Source: Euryarchaeota archaeon UBA53
GTDB taxonomy: Archaea > Thermoplasmatota > Poseidoniia > Poseidoniales > Poseidoniaceae
Direction of reading: 5' to 3'
NCBI GenBank assembly: GCA_002507425.1
Contig: DAZU01000072.1
Coordinates: 15,204-25,588 of the forward strand
DNA: 10,385 nucleotides
Positions 1 to 7,620 of the stretch are shown in pieces. The position numbers and the translations under genes were made by a program. Positions within the stretch are counted from its first letter, which is position 1; each line of letters starts with the position of its first letter. The notes under the pieces are model-generated. The model saw only the letters and a list, made by a program, of their open reading frames with translations. It was not told the origin of the DNA and searched no databases.

Positions 1-87
1 CATGATTCAAAATCAGGTTACGGTGCTCTAAACGGATATAATTGGCTATTTCAAATAAGAAATACATCTGCGTGTGGCGTAGTATAA
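1..87 (+). CDS. 3' end of an unidentified gene (5' end outside window)
   Basis: The first frame is open from base 1 and ends at TAA (85-87), giving 28 residues that end in FQIRNTSACGVV. The stretch is visibly richer in G and C than the AT-rich sequence that follows, which fits coding DNA ending here. The ending loosely resembles the C-terminus of papain-like (C1A) cysteine peptidases, where an aromatic-x-Ile-x-Arg segment is followed a few residues later by Cys-Gly-Ile. This is a family resemblance from memory over a very short stretch, and no catalytic residue is in view, so the function is left open. A 28-codon open frame can also arise by chance. Confidence 0.42.
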   Translation, partial: HDSKSGYGALNGYNWLFQIRNTSACGVV

Positions 88-101
88 TTACGTAAATTAT
101 A
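83..101. repeat. Imperfect palindrome just after the upstream stop codon
   Basis: TATAATTAC (83-91) is followed directly by GTAAATTATA (92-101). The arms are reverse complements apart from one bulged A, with no loop. It overlaps the stop codon at 85-87. The lack of a loop and the high AT content suit a DNA-binding palindrome better than an RNA hairpin, but chance symmetry in AT-rich DNA is possible. Confidence 0.3.
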
Positions 102-158
102 ATGATGAATTAGACTCATGAAGTATTGATACAATAAAGCAAATTTGATATTATTATA

Positions 159-167
159 TTTTTTTTT
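159..167 (+). terminator. T9 tract, possible archaeal terminator of the upstream gene
   Basis: Nine consecutive T residues lie about 70 bases after the stop at 85-87, inside an AT-rich intergenic stretch. Archaeal transcription commonly ends at oligo-T tracts without a strong hairpin, and no GC-rich stem precedes this one. It is the only long T run in this intergenic region. Confidence 0.35.
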
Positions 168-169
168 AA

Positions 170-188
170 GGAAAAATATGATATTATC
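170..188 (+). promoter_or_regulatory. Possible BRE/TATA-like promoter element for the surface-protein gene
   Basis: A purine-rich GGAAAA, resembling a TFB recognition element, runs into an AT stretch AATATGATATTATC. If it is used, transcription would start about 25 bases downstream, leaving a 5' leader of roughly 65-70 bases before the ATG at 273. The whole region is AT-rich and other TATA-like strings exist, for example around 151-160, so the assignment is weak. Confidence 0.25.
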
Positions 189-261
189 TCCTGAAAATGA
201 TACTTATCTAGTGTTTTGTAGCCCAATGTGTTAAGTTGGACTTTCTCTTGGAGATACTATC

Positions 262-266
262 GAGGT
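262..266 (+). promoter_or_regulatory. Ribosome binding site that selects the ATG at 273
   Basis: GAGGT lies six bases before the ATG at 273. The in-frame GTG at 228 has no comparable purine-rich site in front of it. The site therefore supports starting translation at 273, directly before the signal peptide. Confidence 0.65.
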
Positions 267-272
267 TGGTTT

Positions 273-3200
273 ATGTCGTTAACAATCAAGAAAAGTAAGA
301 GCATAGGTTTAGTCGGTTTGTTCATGTTATCCCTATTTGTTGCAATGGTCTCAACAACCACTCCAACAGTAGGAGCGGTTAATGATACGACTTCCGGCAC
401 AATTACTGGAACTGAGACTTGGACTGGAGTAATGAACCTTGATGGTGATTTATTGGTTGCAGGTGGAGCGAAATTAATCATCAATGCAGGTACTACAATC
501 AACATCCCGTCAAATCGAAATATACAAATTCAAGGATCGATTTGTGCAGGTGATTCTTTCTGTGGAGCAACTCAAGCAAGTACGGGATCACCGATCAGGT
601 TCATCTGGGGAGAGCCAGGAGCTGTTGCACCAAACCAAACAGGACGCTGTTACGTTACTGGAGTTTTCAACCCTGACATGGCTTGCGGATCCGGTATCTA
701 CCTTGCTTCTACAATTGATCAGTCTTTGACCAGGATGAACCACATAACAATTGATGGAGCATACGGTATACCCGTTGATATCGATGGTCAAGGAAGCATA
801 AAGTATGGTGCAATGGTATTCGATGGGGCAAGTCTGTCGGTATCTAACCCCACCTTCAGAGAAGTAAATACCTCCAATGTTTTGGCGTTTGGTGGGGCTT
901 CACCTACCCTTGAAGGCGGGACCTTTGAAGTTGGAATTGATGCACAAGGATACAGGGGTCCTGCGATTCAAGCGTTTGGAGCCGGTGCCGGATTGGTAGT
1001 GATGCAGATTTTGAATTCAGCATTTACTGGTGAAGAAACCGACTGTGGTACACAAGGAGGTGGACGCTCCGCAGTATACTTAGAAAATTCGTTTGTAAGA
1101 ATGGATAATATAGCCATCACTGAAAATTCCTATGGTGCCTTCCTGAGAGCTAGCAGTGGTTTTCTTACAAACTCTACGATAGCAACCAAGTGTAACGCTG
1201 TTGACACAAATTCGCATTTGTCTACAAACGATCAAGACTACACGTTTGTAATTTCAGATAATACGATTACACCTTCGGAAGGTGCAGGAATAACAGCCTA
1301 TGATGGTGCAATAGTCATTGCCGAAAGAAACGTCATTTCAGGTGTCTCTGAAGGATCTGGTTTTGGAATTAGGTCGTCAATTGTTACTGCAAACGAAAAC
1401 ACAATCGGTCCAATCGGTGGATGGAATGGATTCTGGGTATATGGAGAGTCTGATGTTGTAGCAGAGAATAACACTATTATGAATACAGCAAAAGAGCCTG
1501 TTTTGATTGGTGAATATCACCACAAGGACCAGGGATGGAACGTTCCTGCCCCCACAAAAGCGAGATTATACTTTGCAAACAACGTAATTTCAAACAACAG
1601 TGGCACATGCACGTCGCAATACATGTATGGTGGTGACTTCGCATGTCCTGCATTCCACGTTTACATGTCTTCGGCTACATTCATTGACAATACCGTCACA
1701 AGCAACAATGGTGATGGCTTTAGAATTAAAGGTGGAATTGTGAATGCTCAACGAAATAACATTGAAGTCGGGGGATTTGCTGCCAACATTTCCCTTTATG
1801 ATGATAATTATGGAAACAAGTATGGGTCGATAGGATATTTCTCAGAGAACACATACAGTAACGCTTCACAGATATACAATGTCACAGAATCAAGAGTTGC
1901 CGTCCAAAGTGAGTTCATGCCCGACCCAGGCGCTGGAGAAATGTATCCAGTGCAACTATCATGGGGCGGTGCAGAGTGTCCATTTGACAACGACGAGTGT
2001 ATTGCAGCGCCACCAACATCGGAATGGCCACCAAGATTTATGCCGCTATCTATGGAAGTAAATCATAATGCAACTACATTCACCTATGCTGATGTTCAAA
2101 ACTTCGACAGATCGAAAATACACATTCAGAATCAAAATACAGCATGGGGTGTTCAAGTCGAGCAAGGAGAGCTGGTTCGCTACCAAGTAAAGGCTGACAA
2201 CTCACAGGTAAGTGACGCATTGGTTAGGATAAAAGATGCAAACGGTAAACCACTGTATAATATGACAACTGATTCGTTTGGATATACTCCATGGGTAACA
2301 CTTCCTTCTAATTTCCACATAGACACAAACTGGGATCACGTCGCAGTTGGAGATGCAAATGGTAATGGGGAAGACTCGTGTGAGGATGGAATCGATAATG
2401 ATGGTGACACGTTAAAAGATGGTCAAGATCCTGACTGCCAGAATGGCAATCGAGAGCTACCAACATACACGGTCGAAGCCAGAAAGTTCGGAAAAGGAAC
2501 ATCGGACCACGACTTTACATTAACGGGAATGGTCGATGAGGTAATCAATCTGAACAATCTTGCCCCTTCCGTGAGCGTTAACCAAATAGACGGAACTTCC
2601 TTTGCAAGGACAATAACTGTCACGGGCTCGGCCTTCGATGGTATAGAAGGACCTTACTTTAACGACTATGATTCAGTAATGAAGCAGTTTGGTGCAATAA
2701 AAAGAGTTGAAATTCAACCGCATGGTAGCTTAGACTGGTATCTTGCAACAGACACCTCTGGTGCAAATGGGGAAGTCAGTATGTCGAACTGGCCATTCAA
2801 GACATGGAGTTTTGATTGGGATATGTCAAATCACTTTGAAGAGGATGTAACATTTAGAATCAAATCCCACGATGGACTTGACGAATCTGCGACAACCACG
2901 AGAATTTTCAAATTGAATATAAATCCTCCAACTATCAATTTGGAGTCACCGATAAATGGGTCTACTCACTCAGGGCAAGAAGTCCTTTTCAGTGGAACAG
3001 CATCTGATGATTATTCTGGTGTTCAGGGAAATGATATTCGTGATATTTGGTTCTCCGTTGTAGGGCCAAACAATTACTCAGCAAATTATGCAGCAAATAG
3101 CGGTGGTGGAAGTGTATGGGCAGATTCGTGGAATTTCTCATCACTGCCAAGTGGGTCTTACACTTTCCAAGTCTGGGCGAGCGACTCAAACTATTGTCAA

Positions 3201-4571
3201 CAGAGCATAGATATTTGTAATCCTGACACTGTGACATTAGAGATAGACAATGATAACAGAATTCCTATCATTCAAGTCAGTGATCCACTACCAATGGAAA
3301 CAGTTCGTGCATCAAAGGATACGGTAATCAGCGGTGTTGCAAGGGATAATGATGGTCAAGTAACAAGAGTAGAGATAACAATATTTGATCTAGCCAGTGG
3401 AATTGAATTGAATGATGGGCCCGACCCTGTAACAACTTTCCAACCCAATGGAGCTTGGACTACAAATTGGGATACAAGCAAATTGATACACGATCAGCAA
3501 TACGAAATATCGGCAAAATCCTATGATGGTGTAGATTATTCACAAATTACTACTGTAAGGATAATAATAGACAACCCAACTGATGCTGACAATATTGCGC
3601 CAACATTCAATCCTGATGGCTGGTTATCAACCATTAAGATATTCTGTGACGAAAAATCAACAGCATATGACAAGTGTGGGATTGGTGCAGAAATTAATCT
3701 ACTTGAATTCTTCAATGATTCGGACGGAGTAGGTCCAGAGGAAACTCATATGGTATTCGATATCTATGATGACCCCTCCAGTGCTATTGACGACAGTTAC
3801 TCGCAACATATACGAATAACTGCTGATGGTAAAGCGATTTACAATCCAATGGATTCAATTTACACTACCACTTCTGATATTAGCGAATGGTCTTTGCCAC
3901 AGGTAATGTTTGAAGCAAGAGACATTTACGATTCGATAGTATACTCGTATGCAGTGAATTTCATTGTTCAAGGTGTCGAATTTACTGTTGATAGAACAGA
4001 TAGTGGAGGAGTTACTTTTGATGATCCGGCTGAATTTTCTGGAACCGGATTACCAAGATCACAGGTTCAGGCTCGTCTCGTGAGCGGTGATATCTTGCTA
4101 AATAGCACAGTAATCAATGTAGATGGAACCTGGACAATGCAGGTCTCGTCTGCTCAGTTAGGCGACGAAGGATCGTATGACATTTATTTCCAACAAGATG
4201 GTCAGACAATCGGCGCTAGTGGGGATGCTATAAAACTTCAAAATGGGAAATCCTCAACAGATGGTATTGCTACATGGTTGTGGATTGTCATAGCAATAGT
4301 AGCGGTATTACTCTTGCTGGGCGTTGGTGCATACTTCTTCTTGGAAGTTGAGGAGTTTGATGAGGATGATGAAGAAACGTCTGCAGAACAGCAAAAAGAG
4401 GAAGATCCATATGCCTGGGCTAAAGCAAGGGCTGTGGAAAAAGCTGCAGGTGAATTAGCGCCTGCACCTGCTCCCGTGCCTGCTGCACAACCTCAACATC
4501 CGGGGTGGATTTGGGACGCTCAAAGCAACCAATGGGTTGCAGATCCAAACTACAAACCACCTAGCGAGTGA
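273..4571 (+). CDS. Large secreted, membrane-anchored beta-helix/Ig-like surface protein
   Basis: 1432 residues, probably displayed outside the cell as an adhesin, receptor or carbohydrate-binding protein; the ligand is unknown. Residues 1-35 form a signal peptide (KKSK, hydrophobic core, likely cut after TVGA). Residues about 60-545 show short repeated strands with N-x-I and G-rich turns, as in right-handed parallel beta-helix (PbH1) proteins; no catalytic set was recognised. Residues 703-722 form a Cys-bracketed Asp-rich motif (DGIDNDGD, then DPDC). Ig-like domains begin near 885, 997 and 1237, the first with a SPxNGST/SGTASDD pattern. A membrane helix covers about 1335-1358, followed by an acidic segment, a Pro/Ala linker and a final WIWD...W..DP motif (1412-1425). 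There are sixteen cysteines, all extracellular. The ATG at 273 is preferred to the GTG at 228 because it has a ribosome binding site and starts directly at the signal peptide. The STAND gene follows 52 bases later and may be co-transcribed. Confidence 0.9.
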   Translation: MSLTIKKSKSIGLVGLFMLSLFVAMVSTTTPTVGAVNDTTSGTITGTETWTGVMNLDGDLLVAGGAKLIINAGTTINIPSNRNIQIQGSICAGDSFCGATQASTGSPIRFIWGEPGAVAPNQTGRCYVTGVFNPDMACGSGIYLASTIDQSLTRMNHITIDGAYGIPVDIDGQGSIKYGAMVFDGASLSVSNPTFREVNTSNVLAFGGASPTLEGGTFEVGIDAQGYRGPAIQAFGAGAGLVVMQILNSAFTGEETDCGTQGGGRSAVYLENSFVRMDNIAITENSYGAFLRASSGFLTNSTIATKCNAVDTNSHLSTNDQDYTFVISDNTITPSEGAGITAYDGAIVIAERNVISGVSEGSGFGIRSSIVTANENTIGPIGGWNGFWVYGESDVVAENNTIMNTAKEPVLIGEYHHKDQGWNVPAPTKARLYFANNVISNNSGTCTSQYMYGGDFACPAFHVYMSSATFIDNTVTSNNGDGFRIKGGIVNAQRNNIEVGGFAANISLYDDNYGNKYGSIGYFSENTYSNASQIYNVTESRVAVQSEFMPDPGAGEMYPVQLSWGGAECPFDNDECIAAPPTSEWPPRFMPLSMEVNHNATTFTYADVQNFDRSKIHIQNQNTAWGVQVEQGELVRYQVKADNSQVSDALVRIKDANGKPLYNMTTDSFGYTPWVTLPSNFHIDTNWDHVAVGDANGNGEDSCEDGIDNDGDTLKDGQDPDCQNGNRELPTYTVEARKFGKGTSDHDFTLTGMVDEVINLNNLAPSVSVNQIDGTSFARTITVTGSAFDGIEGPYFNDYDSVMKQFGAIKRVEIQPHGSLDWYLATDTSGANGEVSMSNWPFKTWSFDWDMSNHFEEDVTFRIKSHDGLDESATTTRIFKLNINPPTINLESPINGSTHSGQEVLFSGTASDDYSGVQGNDIRDIWFSVVGPNNYSANYAANSGGGSVWADSWNFSSLPSGSYTFQVWASDSNYCQQSIDICNPDTVTLEIDNDNRIPIIQVSDPLPMETVRASKDTVISGVARDNDGQVTRVEITIFDLASGIELNDGPDPVTTFQPNGAWTTNWDTSKLIHDQQYEISAKSYDGVDYSQITTVRIIIDNPTDADNIAPTFNPDGWLSTIKIFCDEKSTAYDKCGIGAEINLLEFFNDSDGVGPEETHMVFDIYDDPSSAIDDSYSQHIRITADGKAIYNPMDSIYTTTSDISEWSLPQVMFEARDIYDSIVYSYAVNFIVQGVEFTVDRTDSGGVTFDDPAEFSGTGLPRSQVQARLVSGDILLNSTVINVDGTWTMQVSSAQLGDEGSYDIYFQQDGQTIGASGDAIKLQNGKSSTDGIATWLWIVIAIVAVLLLLGVGAYFFLEVEEFDEDDEETSAEQQKEEDPYAWAKARAVEKAAGELAPAPAPVPAAQPQHPGWIWDAQSNQWVADPNYKPPSE

Positions 4572-4585
4572 TTTCGCACGGAAAT
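4571..4585 (+). repeat. Short inverted repeat after the surface-protein stop codon
   Basis: ATTTC and GAAAT are exact reverse complements separated by GCACG, overlapping the last base of the stop codon. The stem has only five mostly A-T pairs and no T tract follows, so it is unlikely to be a strong terminator. It may be chance or a weak RNA fold between two co-transcribed genes. Confidence 0.25.
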
Positions 4586-4612
4586 ACACAACAATCTAAG
4601 AGGAGTAAGGTC

Positions 4613-4618
4613 AAGGGG
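4613..4618 (+). promoter_or_regulatory. Ribosome binding site of the STAND regulator gene
   Basis: AAGGGG ends five bases before the ATG at 4624. A second purine-rich string, AGGAG at 4601-4605, is too far away to be the main site. The 52-base gap before this gene shows no clear promoter, which fits read-through from the surface-protein gene. Confidence 0.45.
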
Positions 4619-4623
4619 ATAGT

Positions 4624-7149
4624 ATGGTAACTCGGCCAAAACCTGGAGTCCAAGAAAGGATATTGTTACACTTATCGGATTTTTCGGATTTCATGAACTC
4701 TGTTGAGGTACCATTCTCTCTATCACAAATGGGTATCGCAAATGCTGTTGCGATTGCAAGATCTAACGTCCCAAGGGCAATCGCAGGCCTCAAGGACCAA
4801 GGGTTGTTAATCGAAAGACAAGCGCACGTTCAAGGTGTTAGCAGGAAAAGGAAAGCATACTTCTTAACAGATTCCGGTATGAATTTGGCTGAAGATACTT
4901 GGAAGCGGCTGCGTCAATTTCCACTTAGAGCAATATTGCCCGGTGGAAACTCGATATCCTCTTCTTTAGGAGAAATTCAGGATAAGCTACCCTTCACAAT
5001 GCGCCCGGTTGATGTAATTCGTTACCTCGATGATAATGGAGTGCTAGATGTTCGTTCACTGTCAGCGGATTTAGTGGAAAGAGATTTATCCAAACACGTT
5101 GAAAAGCAGCTCGTCACAAGTTTAGGAGATCTTCCAAGGCTGAGACATTTCTATGGTCGCTCGACAGAACTGGAAAATATGGTCAACTTATTGGAAGCAC
5201 GGTCTTCGACACTGATGGTTCCCGGGATAGCAGGAATCGGCAAAACTTCAATGGCAGCTAAGGTTATTGAAAGTTTCATGCACAGGAGAAATTTGCTATA
5301 TCACAGATGCCAAGATTGGGATGGTAGTAGAGCGTTTTTCGAAAGTATCGCAGACTGGTTGTCAAATATTGGAGATTCAATTCTTGCAGATTACATTTCT
5401 GCTACTCCCGTCCCACAAGCAGCAGATGCAGCAAAAATTATCATCGATTCTCTTGCAAATTCTCCTGCATTAATTGTTATCGATGATTATCACAAAGTGA
5501 GTGACAAGGTATTGCATCAAACTATACAAGCACTTTCTCGTGGATTGGTGGAATGTGAGGGAGATATTGGCTTAGTAATTTTTTCACGATCTTTCAAAGA
5601 AGTAGTTCCACTAAAGGATGCGGATGGAAGAATAGTTTCTCTAGTGTTACCTCTTGAAGGACTAGATCAAGATTCCACCAGGTCACTGCTGTCTGCTTTC
5701 ACTGATTTAGATCAGGAAAAATTGCTGTATATTCACTCTTTATCACGTGGTCATCCACTTGTTCTAGAATTAATTAACCGAGGTGCGTCTGCTGGTGCTT
5801 TCCACGAATCATTAGAGAATTATGTTAATATCGAGATTTTCTCAAAATTATCAGGTGAACAAAAAAGGTTGCTTGGAGCACTATCTGTGTTTAGAGAGCC
5901 TGTCCAGTTAAATGCTATAACCGAGCAAGGATTGAATGTTGATGAATTAGATACTCTTGTAGAATCGGGATTAGCACGACAAGCAGATTCCGACACATAT
6001 GATGTTCATGATTTGATAAGAGAGTTCCTCTTACAGAGTCTCGACAAACAATCAAAGGAAGAACTACATTTCAAGGCAGTCGCTTGGTATGAGAAACAGA
6101 AATCTGACAGCCAAACATCTCTGGAATTAATTTATCATTTGATATCATCATCTCGCGATGAAGACGCTGCATCAATAATAGTAGAACAAGGTAGAGATCT
6201 AATCAAGGAAGGTCACATAGAGTTGCTGGGTCTGTTAGAACTTGTTGACAAGACCTCAATAGGCGATTCGAATGCTTGCCGTATAGACAGATTGCGCGGA
6301 GAAGTATTGTCACTCTTAGGACGGTTCGACGAAGCAGAGAAAGCGTTCACAGATGCCAAAACTCCTGCGGAATCTACCGGTCAAAGCGATGTTGTTGCGG
6401 ACATAATGTCCAACCTTGCAGATATCGCCTTGAAGCGAGGAGAATCAGACAACAGCCTTTCCATGCATAAAGAAGCTCTTGAGTTATACATCTCAATGAG
6501 TGACGCACTAGGAGCTGCTAGATCATACAGTAACATGGGTTACATATTACGAAGAACAGGAAATAAGGAAAAGGCTTTGGAAGCATATTATGAAGTTGAA
6601 AAAATTCTTTCAGAGGACGATTCAGAAGCACTGATACCTGCAAAGATTGTATTGGCAAGATCATTGCTGGACTTAGGAGAAAATGACAGAGCACGCAATC
6701 ATGCCCTTTCAGCATTTGAACGTTCAGAGGAGTCTAGCGATGTAATATTACATGCAAGGGCACAAGCGGTTTTGGGCAGATATTACGCAAAGTCTGACGA
6801 TGCCGAACTCGCCCTCCACCACTATACCGAAGCACTATCAACAATGGGAGAAGCAGGAGAGCCTTTGGCGTTGGTTGAGGTCTCAATATTACTAGGAGAA
6901 GTATTGCAAGATAGTGGTAGAATTGAAGAAGCGCTTGAAAGATATAGAGAAGCACTAGTTATCTCAGAGGCCAATGACTTAAGGATGCAAATTGGTGAGT
7001 TATTAGCTCGACTTGGAGGAGTAGCTCCCGATCGCCAAAGAAGAATGGAATACTTGCAAAGAGCACTATCTGTCTTCAGAGAATTAGGTGCACAAACTAG
7101 GATGAGGGAAGTGCAAATGATGGTCCATTCAGCCGTAATGGGAAGATGA
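4624..7149 (+). CDS. Winged-helix STAND (NB-ARC/MalT-like) NTPase regulator with TPR repeats
   Basis: 841 residues, predicted cytoplasmic, probably an NTP-switched transcription regulator. Residues 5-85 look like a MarR-type winged helix: recognition helix near 46-58 (ARSNVPRAIAGL) and a basic wing near 71-82 (VSRKRKAYF). The NTPase begins at FYGR (176-179) and carries a Walker A GIAGIGKTS with Lys207, a Walker B LIVIDDYHK with Asp287-Asp288 (DDYH is typical of MalT-like proteins), an FSRS motif with Arg322, and a GHPL motif (376-379). A second winged-helix-like segment ends in VHDLIREF (461-468), matching the MHD motif of NB-ARC proteins. From about 550 to 841 there are TPR-like helical pairs (LGRFDEAEKAF, TGNKEKALEAYYE, SGRIEEALERYREAL). 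In STAND proteins the repeats usually sense a ligand while the NTPase controls oligomerisation. The signal and DNA target are unknown. With a DNA-binding-like N-terminus and no nuclease, protease or TIR domain, a regulator is more likely than a defence effector. Confidence 0.85.
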   Translation: MVTRPKPGVQERILLHLSDFSDFMNSVEVPFSLSQMGIANAVAIARSNVPRAIAGLKDQGLLIERQAHVQGVSRKRKAYFLTDSGMNLAEDTWKRLRQFPLRAILPGGNSISSSLGEIQDKLPFTMRPVDVIRYLDDNGVLDVRSLSADLVERDLSKHVEKQLVTSLGDLPRLRHFYGRSTELENMVNLLEARSSTLMVPGIAGIGKTSMAAKVIESFMHRRNLLYHRCQDWDGSRAFFESIADWLSNIGDSILADYISATPVPQAADAAKIIIDSLANSPALIVIDDYHKVSDKVLHQTIQALSRGLVECEGDIGLVIFSRSFKEVVPLKDADGRIVSLVLPLEGLDQDSTRSLLSAFTDLDQEKLLYIHSLSRGHPLVLELINRGASAGAFHESLENYVNIEIFSKLSGEQKRLLGALSVFREPVQLNAITEQGLNVDELDTLVESGLARQADSDTYDVHDLIREFLLQSLDKQSKEELHFKAVAWYEKQKSDSQTSLELIYHLISSSRDEDAASIIVEQGRDLIKEGHIELLGLLELVDKTSIGDSNACRIDRLRGEVLSLLGRFDEAEKAFTDAKTPAESTGQSDVVADIMSNLADIALKRGESDNSLSMHKEALELYISMSDALGAARSYSNMGYILRRTGNKEKALEAYYEVEKILSEDDSEALIPAKIVLARSLLDLGENDRARNHALSAFERSEESSDVILHARAQAVLGRYYAKSDDAELALHHYTEALSTMGEAGEPLALVEVSILLGEVLQDSGRIEEALERYREALVISEANDLRMQIGELLARLGGVAPDRQRRMEYLQRALSVFRELGAQTRMREVQMMVHSAVMGR

Positions 7150-7620
7150 TTAGAACTCCGGCCGATTGCCAGATAAGTATGTCATTCCATCCTCATAAAC
7201 GATCCATATTTCGCTTATTCCAGATAGGGTTATTCTACCAGTGTAATTTCCATCACTAGTAGCAGAAATCGAGACATCTCTATCCAATTCATTCTCTGGG
7301 TGATCTAAATGTAAACCCATATCGTCTAGAGTTAGTACGAATTCTGATTCGTCTGCCTCGGTTAATCGCCATTTTACAGCCTCAGCATATCTTACACTAC
7401 TGTCCTCTCTGCTAGCTAAGTCTGCTCTCTCCACGGCTGCTGCTAAATCTGCCATGTTCACATCCACAGCGGTTGTATTCCAGTTTTCTCTAGTTGAGGT
7501 CTCAAGGCCAAAGGCCCAGACACTGAAAATTGAGAGGAATAATACCCCTAATAAGAAAGTGAAAATGTAGCCCAGTTCTGTGCTTGCACCTGCTTCATCT
7601 TTGACTAGATCACTTGTCAA
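7150..7620 (-). CDS. Small type IV pilin-like membrane protein
   Basis: 156 residues. The N-terminus has the layout of an archaeal prepilin: a short charged leader (DLVKDEAG), likely prepilin peptidase cleavage after Gly11, then ASTEL and a hydrophobic helix to about residue 39. Glu15 would be position 4 of the mature protein. The rest is a small domain with an alpha-helical stretch (NMADLAAAVERADLA) and then beta strands, ending in LSGISEIWIVYEDGMTYLSG. It resembles the small pilin-like proteins (DUF7266-like, from memory) found in archaeal pilus operons. The start is TTG, overlapping the previous gene's stop as TTGA, and is supported by a strong GGAGGTG site five bases upstream. It is the last gene of the operon and its stop abuts the stop of the convergent STAND gene. 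It may be a minor pilin or an assembly partner of the 682-residue protein; the exact family is uncertain. Confidence 0.75.
   Translation of the reverse strand: MTSDLVKDEAGASTELGYIFTFLLGVLFLSIFSVWAFGLETSTRENWNTTAVDVNMADLAAAVERADLASREDSSVRYAEAVKWRLTEADESEFVLTLDDMGLHLDHPENELDRDVSISATSDGNYTGRITLSGISEIWIVYEDGMTYLSGNRPEF

Noticed and set aside
228..272. GTG start 45 bases upstream for the surface protein
   Set aside because: The added residues (VLSWTFSWRYYRGWF) precede an already complete signal peptide, no ribosome binding site lies before the GTG, and GAGGT is well placed before the ATG at 273.
91..272. tRNA or small RNA gene in the intergenic stretch
   Set aside because: The stretch is strongly AT-rich with no cloverleaf-like pairing or GTTC-like T-loop signature, and the only symmetry is the loopless palindrome.
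273..4571. Surface protein as a polysaccharide lyase or pectinase because of its beta-helix
   Set aside because: No conserved catalytic residue set of lyase or glycoside hydrolase families was recognised in the repeat region, and the multi-domain anchored layout fits binding at least as well.
4624..7149. STAND protein as an antiviral (Avs-like) defence gene
   Set aside because: Known defence STANDs carry an effector such as a nuclease, protease or TIR domain. Here the N-terminus looks like a DNA-binding winged helix and the neighbours are surface genes, so a regulator is the simpler reading.
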